64,000 nucleotides of DNA from Balanoglossus misakiensis (lineage: Eukaryota; Hemichordata). This document shows positions 1 to 13,300 of the stretch, one piece after another. Each line of letters starts with the position of its first letter. The stretch's first letter is position 1. The notes beneath the pieces are model-generated. The model was given only the letters and a program-made list of their open reading frames with translations. It did no database searches and was not told the DNA's origin. Both the position numbers and the translations under genes were made by a program. Location: positions 7,626,001 to 7,690,000 of the forward strand of contig CM082578.2 of the NCBI GenBank assembly GCA_040954595.2, given 5' to 3'.

Positions 1-2906
1 ATTCCAACCCAAAATAAAAATGAAGTCTGCAAATATAGTAAATTGAAACATTGTGATGTCTATGTCATTAGTTGCAATATTTACTGACCACATGACATTG
101 AAAGTATAAGGATTAGTTCCTTGGAGCACTATCAGTGTGCCATTATAGGCAATACTGGTTCAGCCCAGACGTGAAAGCACTTGTGAAAATACTGTGACTG
201 TTTTAATGGAATACTCATAAATAATTTACAAATCCAACCTTGAACTTCTAATATGGTATAAACCAATTTGTTTCAAATCAAAGGTTCAACAAAACTGGAA
301 TAAAGAACTGAAGATGTACAATCATCTATATTTGTCGTCCTCCCCCTCCCCCCCCCCTTCGATCCCCACACCCCCAGCAGTAGTGTTGTAGCCCATACAT
401 TCTCTGCCCCAGGCTTGAAGTCTGGATTCAAACCAGCAAAAGTATAAATTAAATCAGCAAGGCAATGTACGGAAGAAAACGTCAGACATTGCCAGGTAGT
501 GACTATATATATGGCTCTAAATGCTGCGCAACATATAGTTGACTTCATAAATATTCAGACACATCTTTTTAAACGCAGGCCTTTGTTGGGAAAAACACAG
601 ATGTAGCCCAAAGTTCAATATATTACTGATTTCTTCTGTCCCATTTAACTGTCAAGGCGTGTGTGCGCATAATATATCCAGGCCTTCTCAGCTATATAGG
701 TGCCACAGATTTTAGTGTCAAATATCTGCTGCAAAGTGCAAATACACTATTTTGACCATTAATACATTATCACGGTAGAAGTAGATATATTTAAGACATT
801 TTCAGAAAAACATATTGTATAATGTTTGATTAGAAATGAGTGTGCAGGTAAAAGTCTCTTAGTTTCAAAGAGTAGCTTTTAAATTTACAATTAATACTTA
901 TAATGGCAGCCATTTAAAATTTTAGTAAAAAAAATCTAGCAAAGAATATGTTGATTTAAAAAAATTTGCATTGTGAATCCTGTTTCTTTCCTTTTTTGGG
1001 GGGGGGGGAGAAAAAGAATATTTTAAGATGACATCTTATTGCCACAGTAAATGTTAAGGCTTTAAAAAAAGCCCTGATCCCTGCCCTGATTGAAAATACA
1101 TGTAATTATTATATTCATCACTTTTAGCTCAAGGTGCCCAGATGATCATGTATAATGTTCACTTCAACAGTTGGCGATGATTGGTTGACTAGAAATTTCA
1201 TAAAATACACAGTGTAAATGTAAAGAAAGAATGAAATACCTTAATCTGACACCTGCACAAATCAAAGTCATAAAACAAAGTCGAACGAGGTAATTAATTT
1301 CCATTTATGTAAACATGCAAGTAAAAAAGGGGCTTAAGCTATCTGAAAATTTATGGCAACGTGTATTCTGCACTATACAGGGCAAATATCGAGGTATAAT
1401 TGTGCTTTGCGAGAGGAGGGTGCTTCTAATATGGAAATTTGCTGTCATCTTAATTTATACGTGTGGTACGTGGCAACTGATGCTTGATCATCAAAATGTG
1501 TTAAACAATTAAGGGGGAAGTAGCAAATGCAGAATGTGTGGGTTGAAAGTAATCATCAGTGGCAAAGATTGAAATGTCAAGAGACTGTTCTATATTTTAC
1601 AAAATAAAAATAAAGATACTTCACCATCTTCATCTCCACATTTTACCCATGATTGATTCTGTCGTTAAAGGCAAAAATTACACCATAATAAAGATTCAAT
1701 TGTCATGCATTTTTTAAACTTGATCAGTGTATCATTTACTTTACAAGATGAAACAGGAATCACTAGTTTTCTGCCCTCAAATTAGCATTTGTGTACGCAT
1801 GTGTAACCAAAAATGTGATCATAAACTATAGCAAAGATTGCCGATCCCTGGTTACCGTGGTAATAAATCGTTCCACAGAGTCGAGTGAAACGAAATCCTA
1901 AATCAAACTAATTATGAAAATCTGGGTTTTTTCCCTTCATTCAAAATTTGAACGTAATTATAGACAACCATGTACCGTAAATCACTTAAATCTCTTCATC
2001 TTTCCCCAGGTGAATATGATATGTACAGTACAGGTCTTTTGAAAAGGTGACAATTGCTATCTGAACTCTCAGCATGTGCAGTTATAGCTTCATGGCAGAT
2101 CCATTGACAAGTAGCATTTCCTGCACTTGTGTTCGTGGCATCTTCAACAGCCGATAGTGTGGTGTGCTTTTTCTTGAAATACTGGACTGAGGGTTACAAA
2201 AGGCATGATCCTAGCTTATACCCGTAGACGCATTCATGATACAATGATAGGAGCATGTAGCAATTTGCAAGCAGGGTGTGTTCACCCATTCAGGACACCA
2301 TTAAGCAGAGAGTTCAAGACAAAAATAGGATTTAACTCGTATAATTCAAACAACCGTGGCGGTCTTTTCACCATTATCATGAAGCTATACTCCACATTTT
2401 CCAATCAATGTTAATTCCCTCAGCTAGTTGAAGGTTGAGCAAACTCGTTACAATTGTCATTTCTTCAGGGTAGACAGCTTGACCTGAATAAAATTAGCGA
2501 AGTACAAATATACCTCCCATGTGAATAAAATAGAGTACATTGAAGCAGTTTATTTGATTACAGACACACATTCTCTCCAGGGGAAAGGTGTTCACTGCAG
2601 AAAAAAACAATGATCATGATGTTCATTTTACTTCAATTGTACATAGATGATTTCCTCTCCTAGTTGAATGCTCATTTTAATCAACACAATTGCATCATTA
2701 GAGTCAATGTTTTATGGTTTCCCTCTGAACAAATTCATTTCAATGTCAAAAATTCAGTTGATTTTTCTGTATTAATTGTCACTATACTGTAGTTTCAGAT
2801 TTGAATGGCAAATTTTGTTACATTGTGGCATATCGATAATAACCCTCCTACCATAATGTTGCCACTGAACTCAAAGAGAACGACTGGCGTTTTCTTCGTC
2901 TGCTAA

Positions 2907-2919
2907 TTACCATGGCAAC
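2907..2919. promoter_or_regulatory. RFX X-box-like motif
   Basis: TTACCATGGCAAC is the reverse complement of GTTGCCATGGTAA, close to the RFX factor X-box (two half sites separated by AT). A second X-box-like site lies about 420 bp away. The motif match is direct; regulatory use is inference, since no gene start is recognised nearby. Confidence 0.3.
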
Positions 2920-3324
2920 CTGCGTACCCGCTGTTGTCACAGCTGTAATGTCTCCAGGCCCTGTTCTGTGAAACCAATCAGAATTGATTGACTTTTAATA
3001 CCAATTGCCAAAGCAATTACAAGGGACAGCTGGTTCAGTTTTTTGCTTTTCGACCGTGAGCTACAACTACAACCCCAGCTTTGAATTTCCTACAAAGAAG
3101 GTTCAGATTTTGTTACATTCTCATGTGAAAAGCAAACAAATCAATGAATGGGCCAAGTTTGTCTGTGGCACTGCGCTCAAATTAAAACCCAACCCTTCAC
3201 GTTCTGCTCTGTTCTTAGCCAAGCACTGACTTATAAGCGATTCAATTACGTTTACATTTCACATTAAAATTTGACAAAATCGTGCCACAAGTATGAATTA
3301 AACGGCTGCATGGTTGCCTCAGTG

Positions 3325-3338
3325 GTTGCCATGGTGAC
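3325..3338. promoter_or_regulatory. RFX X-box-like motif
   Basis: GTTGCCATGGTGAC has the two half sites of an RFX X-box with one departure from the usual GGTAAC half. It is the partner of the motif at 2907. There is no recognised gene near it, so function is unproven. Confidence 0.3.
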
Positions 3339-4559
3339 GATGATTTGAATGATTGGCCAAGATATTGTGACAAATGAAGTAATCTCATACCAAAAGGAAA
3401 AAGTAAATGAGTTCTTGGGTGGGTGAAACCATATTTCCACAGGGGTGCTGGGTAGGAGGGCCATTGAGTGAAAGTGATGCTGACTGTTTGGGGGAAATTA
3501 CTAATTTCATATCGTGTACTGTGTCTTCAGCAAATTTATTTAACATTGAACTCTTGAGTGAGTCGATAAACGTGTACTTGAACTTGAAAAATAATTTAGC
3601 ATATGGTGCAGTTCCATTGCTCTGTGCTGATAAGCAGAAAAGGCAGTGACATTTCCCTGTAAGTCGTACCCAGTGTATTTGCAAAGTTCAAAATATTGAA
3701 TAGTCTATGTGTATCTAATATCAAGATTAGGGTCAAGCATCTGCACTGATGAACTCAATTGTGAGCAGTTATGATCGGCCTTACTTGATTTCACACAAAC
3801 GTCAATGCATGGTGACTCATTTTGAATATTCTTGGTAATTCGGTCAAAGTAAAGAAATGAGAGTGGGGTACATGCAATATGATTTTGTCTTCTGAACAGT
3901 CTATTCCATCTACAAAAACGACCTCGCAGTTTTAAAGCTATAATGACACGTCGATGGTAACAGACAAAGAAGCCCAGTCCGTAATTCAAACTCAGCTCTG
4001 CATGAGTACCACAAACTCGCTCAAAGCAAGCAAAAAAACAAACAGTATTGAGAATCTTTAATAAGACAAACAAAAATCACCAAGCGACTATAGTGGGCTA
4101 GTCTAGGTGTGGCTGCAGTGTGTTAACCTGTTGTAAGATTTAATCATCAGTCAAAATAAAATGACACGTTCTATTTTTCATTGATACGGGTGCTAGTTTT
4201 TTTAATTAAAGAATGACAAGTAAAAATTTACAAGAATCCACACAAATACTCCACAGACAATTGGACATATTTACAGCCTGAGCCCAGAATAAATACAGAT
4301 TGATTATGACATGATACACGAGAATTACTGAGTGAATGAACTTGATACATGTGTTTTATGGTTTCCCCCACAGGCGAGCGCTATATCTGCTCACACAAAC
4401 GCTACCCCTGATGATTAAAACGACTGCCAACAGAGTCCATTATACGAAATGATCTGTGACTAGAGTTTGCCTAATAGCCCGAGTGTGTGCGAAGCAATGA
4501 CTGGCATCATCCAATAGCCATAAGAGACGCAATTACGGGGAAATAATTCAATAGCTGCA

Positions 4560-4690
4560 ACCATGACGGCGGACGCCGGGGCTACCTCAGAGAAATTCAC
4601 CAACGATTCAACCTCTGTGTGATTGATTGCGCCGTCCCCCGACTGTTGCCCTTCTGGTCCCCAGGGACCACCTGCTCAGCTTACCAAATT
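4560..4690 (+). other. CpG-rich patch, possible transcription start
   Basis: A short GC- and CpG-rich island stands out in AT-rich surroundings. It contains an ATG in good context (AACCATGACGGCGG, from 4559) followed by only 19 open codons, ending in TGA. The CATGACGGCGG segment also resembles a YY1-type initiator element, like those at the other gene starts in this window. It could be a first exon or promoter of a transcript whose remaining exons I cannot find, or chance. No protein similarity is recognised. Confidence 0.2.
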
Positions 4691-7600
4691 GCGAGAGAAG
4701 GAAAACTACACAGGAATTAATGCGATGCTCTTCCACGGGGCGCGATATTAGTCAGACAATTCTGTGTATATCGTGTTGCGGTGTATATTATGTTTGAAAG
4801 GGGGGGGGGGGGGGAATTGTTCCTGTGCATGAGGGAGCGGAGGGGAATAATCGAATAGCATTTTACTTGCTGCCTGCTGCTGAAGTGATATGCGGTGAGA
4901 TGAGAGTGCATGGATTTGTAATTGTGCTTTGCAGTGGCGCATATACTAGTATGGTGCGTATCAGAATGGATGAAGCTCACTATGATATCCCAGGAATTGT
5001 CCGCTGTGTAATAGACCTAAGCGTGGACCTTATTGGCAATTTGAAACGGGAGATCCTGGCTGAATATGTATGTCTAGCTGCAGTACACTTTATCCCATCC
5101 AACAGCGGAGAATACATGCATCCATTAACAAATGCTGGATTGCCGTCAATCTGATTGAAATACTAGTAAGCTGTAGATCTGATTTTAATCAGCTTGAGTT
5201 GCCCTACTGATATCCTGCTTTATTGCTGGGTCTGTGTATCGTGACATCAATTGTGTCAACTCCTTCTGAAGTTAATTTCCTTTTTTCCATAAATCAATGG
5301 GTTTTTTTGAGATCTGCAGCCGATATGTAAATCTGTTCTGAGAAAGTACAGTAAGGGGTCAAGCAGATCTTAAAAAGTCCATCTCATAAATGTGAAGCCA
5401 AATCTGGAAATTAATTACATTTTGGGATTTTATTCATTCTTAACACTCCTCTGTAAGAAATATTTCCAAATTTCTCAAACATTACTGCTAAATACTCTAA
5501 AGTAAAGGATTTTGCAATCCTCCAGAATTTTGCAAAAGACAAATTTAGCAAGCATTCAACACTCTAAATTTTCTTATTGTTTTATTGTCTAAATTGTACA
5601 GTAATTAAAATGTTATCTTTTCACTTGGGGAATTAAATTGACTGTTTATGCAAACAGCTCAAGAAATTTAAAAAATGGTTTCTTTTTTCATGAAATCATC
5701 AAAAAATCCCATTGCATGAGGACACCAAACATATAATTTTACAACGCTGGCCTATACTTCAAGATAAATTAATGATGCAGTGGTTTTGGTGGGAATTGGG
5801 TCTGACATGAGATCTAACCATGAAAAAGAACTCTCTCGAGATTATTACGGTGCTGAACCTCATAATGTTCATTCACCCAAAGCCAATAATTCTTGGAAAT
5901 TGGAATTTGTAGTGCAGTAACCATCTTGTATTCGATACAAGTCGGCGTGTTACAACAGTTTGTCATGACAAATTCAGCATATGTGCGGGTGATGTTCATG
6001 CCTGAGGCCATGCATGTCAATTTCTGTGTTTCTCCTGGAAATTTGTAAAGTTCTTCATTAAATTCGTTCTTCTGAAACTTTCATTTGAGTGTGTGTATTC
6101 AACTTCAATCAATTAATCAGGAGATTAAATTTTGCCAAATGGTACCAGCATAAACCATTTTTTGAATTGGGGAATTAATTAATGCCAATTCTGTTAACAG
6201 AAAAGAAAGGAGTCATGTGAAAGTCTTGCAAGTACTGTATCCACAAAGCTGACCCCCCCCCCTCTCACAAGTAGAAAAACAAGTTAGAATTTATTGAAAT
6301 TGTACATTTTTTGCCTGTCAAGAAACATCCAGTTCAGAATAATCCAAATTAGATCAGGGGTTTAGGATTGAGCAAAATGCTACATTTTCACTTTTATATA
6401 TTTAAGGTAATTTCATTCTTAATCAAGAAACATTGTTGTTGTATATTGTGGATTTGTGGAACAATTCAATTAAAAATAAAAGGGTTGCATTTGATCGTAA
6501 ATTGTCGTTGAGGGCGTACTTTATGTCTTCGTTATTTTATTCTCAAAAAATTCTACTGAGTTCAGTTTCTTTGGATTTATTTTAACGTGAAATTCAACGA
6601 AATTTCTGAATAAATTGATGTGTGTTGTATAATAAATTGTCTTTAACTTTTCAAGCGCTCGGTCTTCTAATTTTTAATGAGGTCTTTTACATGCCACTCC
6701 AGTTGAGTCTGAGAGAATGCAATGCAGTTTGGGTTACGTTTAGTTGAGGCAGTGAGTTTCACAAAATTTCCAGTTAATAATTGTGTATTTTTTCTTAAGG
6801 CGATGACAAAGATAGAGGCAAAACGTTGACAAAAGGAATCCATCAAATAACTAAACTAATTATAGAAAAACAAATACTATGAGGTTAATGCTTTCGGCCA
6901 ACTGCCCCTGGACACAGTTACTGCATATGGCCTATCTTGCATGAGTCGTCGTAGAGACGTGCTTATCAACACAAGTATTCTGCCCAATAAAGAACTATGC
7001 CTCCTCCGGGTTTATCAAAATACTCCATCCGACCATGGTTCTTGCTTGTTTGTAGATGACAACATGTAACTACTTGTAAGAGGAAAGAGACGAAGAATAA
7101 ATAGGTTGGATTGCGGATAGGTCAGTATCAATCAATCATAGCATGTGCATGGAAGATGGACACTTTAGTAGCTCGAGGTTTTGGTTTGTGTGTTAAACGG
7201 CAAAACTGTCTAACCAAGGCAAAACCCAGAGCTACTGAACTGCAGCTACGATTTACTCCCGATCCCGTATGGCAAATCGGACAGACGAGGTGAAGATGAG
7301 TCGTTCCGATCTTCCGGCGGAGCAAAAGTCAGAATGCAAAAACAATTAAAGGTAACGCACGATATAACAAATCTGTGTGGAGATTTTCGCTGATCAAACC
7401 TTGCTGTTGACACTCAGCACTGAGAAACGCAGTCTACACAGCACCCTGAGCCTACAGGTTGTATTTACTGTTTACGTAACATTCTATTATTGCCATGCCA
7501 GCTATGACGTCACGCGCGTAACACGGTACATGATTGGATTAAAGTTTGTGGGAGAAACCATTTTGAAACAGAGTTGAATGTTGTACATGTGTACTTTGGA

Positions 7601-9465
7601 ACGTGGTTGTCATGAATGAAAAGTCTTCTGAGGTTTTCTGTTTCCACTGTAAACACGCTAAAATAACCAACGTGAGAAGTGTCCATGTTTTGATCAAATT
7701 CCGTTGTTGTCTGTTGTAAAGTTGGACCTCTACAGAAGGAAACACGACCGGCATCGCCCGCTCACACACGCGTACGCACGGGTCGTTCAGCTCGATCGAC
7801 AACTCGGCAGGAGAAGATGCATCGAGCTGTGGGCTCGTATCTCTCATCATGCTGATGGTGCTGCAGAAGTCGTCTTTTGATAAAATCAACGTTTTAATAG
7901 AATTGTCTACAGCAAATACACCACACCAGCCTAACCATGGACCCACGGCACGCAACAGATCAGCAATTCATGTAGTAGGAAAGACGTTGAGTTGATGGTT
8001 ATCACTCAGGGACTTAAAAGTCGTGTATCATATCCATGCAAAATGCTAATCTGAAAAAAAATAATGGATACAAAATATAACACTCACATGAAAATATCGA
8101 AACAGTTCGCTATTCCATTAAAAAATCACTCCAAGTCAAGTTTAAACGCATCTTCCGATCAGCATGTCTTGATATCTACTTCGTGGGTCCCGATCCCCTG
8201 GCATAGAAGTATAGAACGCCCTCAATACATTAAATCGACGATTTTGCAATTTCACTCGTTTTCACCGAACAAGAGAAGGCAAAAATTAATCCTCACGTAA
8301 CGGTTGCCTCTTTTGATATCGTGAAAATTTCCAGTCGCGAAAATAACCCGTTTTACAGTATTCGATTCGCTCACGACACCAGACAAATCAAAGTCCCCCT
8401 CTAACTTGGTAAATCACCACACAAAAAGCACACAGTTATCAAATAACGCTGTCTGTCCAGCTTTTTAATAGGATAAAAAAGCACAGGTAAACACCAGTTT
8501 ATCTATGTATACAAGTTGGCTGCAAAAATGCTGATATATTAAATAATACATACACGTGTGAAGTAATGATTACAATTCAGGCAAAAAAAGGACACCAACT
8601 TCCACTGTCTGCAAAAATGGAAGAGTTCCATTGTTTTTACAGTTTTTTTAGTCGTCTGTCAATTCTTCGCTTTTTTATACAGATACCCTGCAGAGAAAAG
8701 CACTCCGCAAAGTTTTTACACCTAAAGCTGTACATGCAGAAAGCACTAGTTTTCAGTGGATTTTCTCGAATCCACTGAACATTTGGGATTACCGCTAAAA
8801 GGAACACTAAGCTATGAAGCATGGTTATCAATCATACACACAAAGTTACCCCAACGAGAAATGAAGAGCGAGAGAGAGAGAGGGGGGGGGGGGGGGGAAA
8901 TTGGAAACCTTGTTGTTTTCCAGCCAAATTTACAAGATTCACAGATGACCTTCAGTGTGGCAACTCACCCAAAAACTGAAGACAAAAACAGAAGGGCGGT
9001 TTCCCTATTCTACACACGTACACTGGAGAAAACAAGATTTGTTGGAAAAAAGGGGGAGGGGCAAAGACGGCCCTTTCAATTTAAACCACGGACAAACACA
9101 ATAAGAAGCAACTCGGCGAAACCTGACAAACACAGTAAAATCTCCAACGCTTCAATGGTTGAAAGTATAATACAAAAATTCTAGGCATTGGATTTTTCAG
9201 GACTACTTGACTGGCGAGTCTGTTCTGACAAGTTTATGAACACAAAAGTACCACGAGGACAAAAATCTAAACGTCTGAGCTAAAATTCTCCCCAAGTTCA
9301 AAATTTGCAAATTTGTTTGAGCAGATGACAGGCGTGTGAAGTAAGCCTTTCCTTTTCTGTTGCAAATTTAAAACTTACAAAATAAAATTGTGCCCTTGCT
9401 GTTTTGGGAGTTTAAACAGTGACATATTGTACTGGTATGTTTCTTTCCCTGAGTAAGACAAGATA

Positions 9466-9548
9466 TTAACCCTTTCACCCCCAGTTTCGAGGTCCAACCT
9501 TACCATAAATAATAGGTTAGGCCTGAACCATGGTGGTGAAAGGGTTAA
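9466..9548. repeat. short palindromic MITE, copy 1
   Basis: An 83-bp element with perfect 14-bp terminal inverted repeats, TTAACCCTTTCACC at the left and GGTGAAAGGGTTAA at the right. Related copies sit at 38,119-38,211 and 45,589-45,681, sharing the inner text 'AGGTC(C/A)AACCTTACCAT'. No coding capacity: a non-autonomous DNA element. Confidence 0.75.
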
Positions 9549-10329
9549 AAGCCAGAGATTTTTTAAGAAAATGTAAGCAGGAACACAGAAATGAATCCAA
9601 ACTTCTTTGCCCAGACAGCGTGTTGGTGGATTGACTGGACAAGCCCACTAGTAGCCGTACAGGCCAGAGTAGTTGAGCAGACTACGCTGAATTCACTCGA
9701 TACCCAAAGAGCAATGTTTCAACAGATAAAAAATAACATAGTAATGCAACGCTTGACAAAACTAAATTTAAAAACAGTCAAACTGGAGTTGCCCTCCCTG
9801 TCAAAAGTGTTCCCCAGCCCACGAAAAAGAATCTGAACAAACTGTACTCGGCCGCCATCTTCTTTTGCCATTCCATCACTGACTCTATACTCCTGGTAAG
9901 TACTAAATATTGCAAGGGTTTGGGTTCTGCAAGCTATACACATTGTCTCCCATTACAACTACTTGTCAATCGCTGAAATTCAGTATAATCTAATACACCG
10001 AACTGTAATCCTCCAGGTAATTTTTTTGTACAGTTTCATATTATTTTATACAATATTTTTTACATCAAAGCACGTAAAGGGGTTGGTCCAACCCTCACTT
10101 TCATATTTAAAGATTCATTGTCATCTGGCAAGTGAGAATGTTCTGGACAACCCTTCGCAGGGTGAAAAAACAAAAACAAATGTACAATATTGGTTTCATC
10201 TTTGTCAATAGAGGGCATACTTTATATTGCAATGACCCTGTAAGGAGTTTCACAGCATGTGTTGGTGTGTTCACAGTTTTTTTTGTCCAGCTGTTATAGT
10301 ACTGAGAATTCTGACGCAGATTCTGGTCG

Positions 10330-13300
10330 TCACGGCACCCCGTCGACCTCGCTAGTCCCGCTCGAGCTGTCTCCAATCGGCTCTCCCGTCACCCTCCTCC
10401 GGTGGAGGATGGCCCGGTCGTACGCCTGCTGCACCGACTTCCTGATGGACGACTTTCGGCCCTCCATCAGCTTCGCGTTGTCCAGTCCGGAGTCAACCCC
10501 AAGCGGTTCCAGTTTCAACCGTGGAAGCCATTGCCTACGTGGGTAAAGAACATTGAAAAGTCTTGTGTTATTTAACAACTTTTAAGCTACAAAATTCACA
10601 CAGATTGTACACGGGTGTTTGAAAGTGCTGAGGTTTGAAAACAAAGATCAAGGGTGCAGCAAGTGTCGCAGCAATGCTGCTGCATCTGAACACGACTGTA
10701 TCAATGTTTTTGAAAGTTTGACATTTGCTTACTAATAGCTTCTGTAAAATTCAGAGACATCTAACTATAGATTTTCACTCTGATGGACAAGTATCATAAT
10801 CTATACTAAAAATAAAAATATTCTGATGGACTGAAGCAATCGGAGCAGGCTGGTCTTGTAAAACACAATATGCACCTTAGAATTTCTAAACTGCTAAAAA
10901 TCGTACTTATTGATTCATCCTCTTACCATGTTCTCTTGTTGTCAAAAAATAGCACCAAATATAAATGTTCATCTGAATGTTGTTTGTTACCAAGTACTTC
11001 AATTGGGGGTACGGGAATGGGTACGTCGTTGTGGCAGAAACCAGTCCGAGGCATCTTGGGGTTAATAATCTTCAAAAAATCAAAATTGTCAGCCGTCAGT
11101 GTACCATCAGTGTTGCACTTGTTGCGGCCGTACATCTGAAGACATAAGGCAATTCTTCAGACATGACATGAACATTTTGCACAGCTTTAAGCTCTTTGTC
11201 AAAATAAGCACACATCTCAATTCTGTACCACGGTGGCCAAGAATATTGGAGTTGTGCCATAAAATCTAGGAAAACACTGCGACTAGGGCATGGCTGACAA
11301 ACGTTAGTTTGCAAAGAGAAATGCTTAACTACATCTACGCGGAACGAATTTCTAATGCTTGCGGCATTCCAATTTTTCCCCAGACTTGATTCGTTAGAGA
11401 AAGCATGACGGTCACAACCAAGGGCAAGCACAAGAACTTCTGTCCATACAGAACTAGCAAAATTAAAAGCCCCATGAGCTGCCACTTTTGGGGGATTATT
11501 TTCGTGATTTCATTTTCCAACTTAGATTGGTCCACTTTAACAACTTATCATCCTCTGATTGTGGTTGTAACTTGTTCAAATATGCACAAATCATTTAAAG
11601 GTATACGGTCACCTCCAATATACATACGCCCATATATGGCTGAAATAGCGTATTTGAGAGTTCTAAAGAACGTATGGTGGCGCTATTTTTTTCGCGTGTG
11701 CCACCCACTGAAAATCTGTGATTGGTTAGATCTCAATTTACCATGGTAACCTAGCTCAATTTGCATAGGTGACCGTATACCTTTAAGGAGTGCCACGCCC
11801 AATTCTTTGGCCTCCTGCAAGGGTGCACAATTATCATATTATGCGCACATGTATGTATAATCTTCATAAATTCAAAACGATGTTATCCGTCGGCTAAGGA
11901 TAAGGACAAGATAGAATAATTTTAAATTTTTAAGAATATGCTATAAGTGGCAGCTAATGGGGCTTAAATTGAACAGCAAACAAAACAGCAGCACATGCAA
12001 TAATAAAATAATTCGAAAAAGAAGTATGTAACAGTATTTCTATTAGACCTTGATCGGCACAAATTTTAAACCCCACTTTCAATATTTAATTAACCTATAA
12101 GCTAATTCATCGAACAGATAAAATTACTGTGTTTTGTGGAAAGGAACTCGCATCATAATTATCTTAAGTTTTAAGCTAACGCTAGCAAAGCATTAGATAA
12201 GGTGAACAAGTAGTGATCATTTTAAAATTGTTGAAAAATTAATTTAAAGGATAAAAAAATATCCCCAAGAACTGTAATTTGAGAGTGATGATCCCAGTGA
12301 ATAATTACCATTTTTCATGCCAACGAAAAAAGCGTGGAATTTTTGTATTACTATTATTATTATTTAATTTTTTTGCATTTTACATGAGGCAAAAGTAGAA
12401 TGGATAGCTGCTTACCAGTGCCGGATATGAGGGATAGCCTCTACACTTAGCCCACACAAGATCTAAAGGTTTCAAAGGGATGTCATCTTCATCGGAGGCC
12501 CAATTACTTGCACGTCTCTTGCTGAGTTCTGAGAAGGATAATGGAGAGATACCGAAGCTGATAATTAATTTTTTTTTCTTAAAGCAGTTTTTTTTTTGTT
12601 CCCCTTTCTGACTAAGAAAAGAAACCCTGAATCTCTTGTATTGCTAAAATAGGGGAGGATAGAGGATGAGGAGTTTTAGCAGAAAGCAGAGAGATGTAAG
12701 CAAGGTGTGATGAGATAGAGATAGAGAGAGATAAGTCCAGGTGGAGGGTAAGCATGGGAAGTTACTTATTACTACGATGATGATGAAAAAAATAATAATA
12801 ATAACAAACGTGTTTTGGTTAATCAAAATAAAATGCGGCAGTGCAATAGAAACAGCTACGTCTCCTGAAGGCGATTTAAAAATATTTGAGAATGAAAAAA
12901 GGGGGGAAATATGCCTGCCCGGATCGCACAGAATGGGTCCTCACCTCGAAGTAAATTTGATCGGTTGGTCCCGTTAAGTTTGGTTCGATCGCCGTTGCTC
13001 TCCCCGCACGAGGAGTCACCACCGCTGTCCTCGGTGAAGTTCACTTTCATTTTAGTCCTGGATTTTTTGCTGGACTTGTGATTGTCCCGGTCCTCCGAGC
13101 TGCTGGAGTTGCAGTCGGACGACGAGGTGGTGGTGGTGCCGCTGCCGCTGCTGCTGGTGGTGCTGCTGTCCGAGTCGGAGCTGCTGCGTGGACGGTTGGG
13201 GTCGCTGCGGTAGACGGTGAAGCTCTCGCTCTGCGGCGGCTTGTTGGCGGCGTCGAAGCCGTTGGTCAGAGCGGTGGTGGCAGTGTTCGTGTGGTGGTGG

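Larger units (their letters stand above)
1..10329. other. gene-free stretch downstream of BRPF
   Basis: No reading frame here resembles a known protein, and I could not join any into a spliced gene. The stretch is AT-rich with several C or G homopolymers (about 346-357, 1000-1008, 4801-4814, 8882-8897). It holds the 3' flank of the minus-strand BRPF gene; a variant poly(A) signal (TATAAA on the minus strand, 10,221-10,226) lies about 105 nt past its stop. Two RFX-like motifs, a CpG-rich patch and one MITE are listed separately. Unannotated non-coding RNA or short exons of an unknown gene cannot be excluded. Confidence 0.6.

Noticed and set aside
3705-4073. 122-codon minus-strand ORF
   Set aside because: Length is within chance for this many frames; composition is Cys/Phe-rich without any known motif.
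4825-5154. 109-codon plus-strand ORF
   Set aside because: No family similarity, starts beside a G homopolymer, no splice or promoter context.
7539-7955. 138-codon minus-strand ORF with a hydrophobic stretch
   Set aside because: It has no ATG at its start, no clear splice sites and no similarity I recognise; it could be an unknown exon but I cannot support it.
8756-9184. 142-codon plus-strand ORF
   Set aside because: It runs through a GA repeat and G homopolymer (ERERGGGGG) and shows no family similarity.
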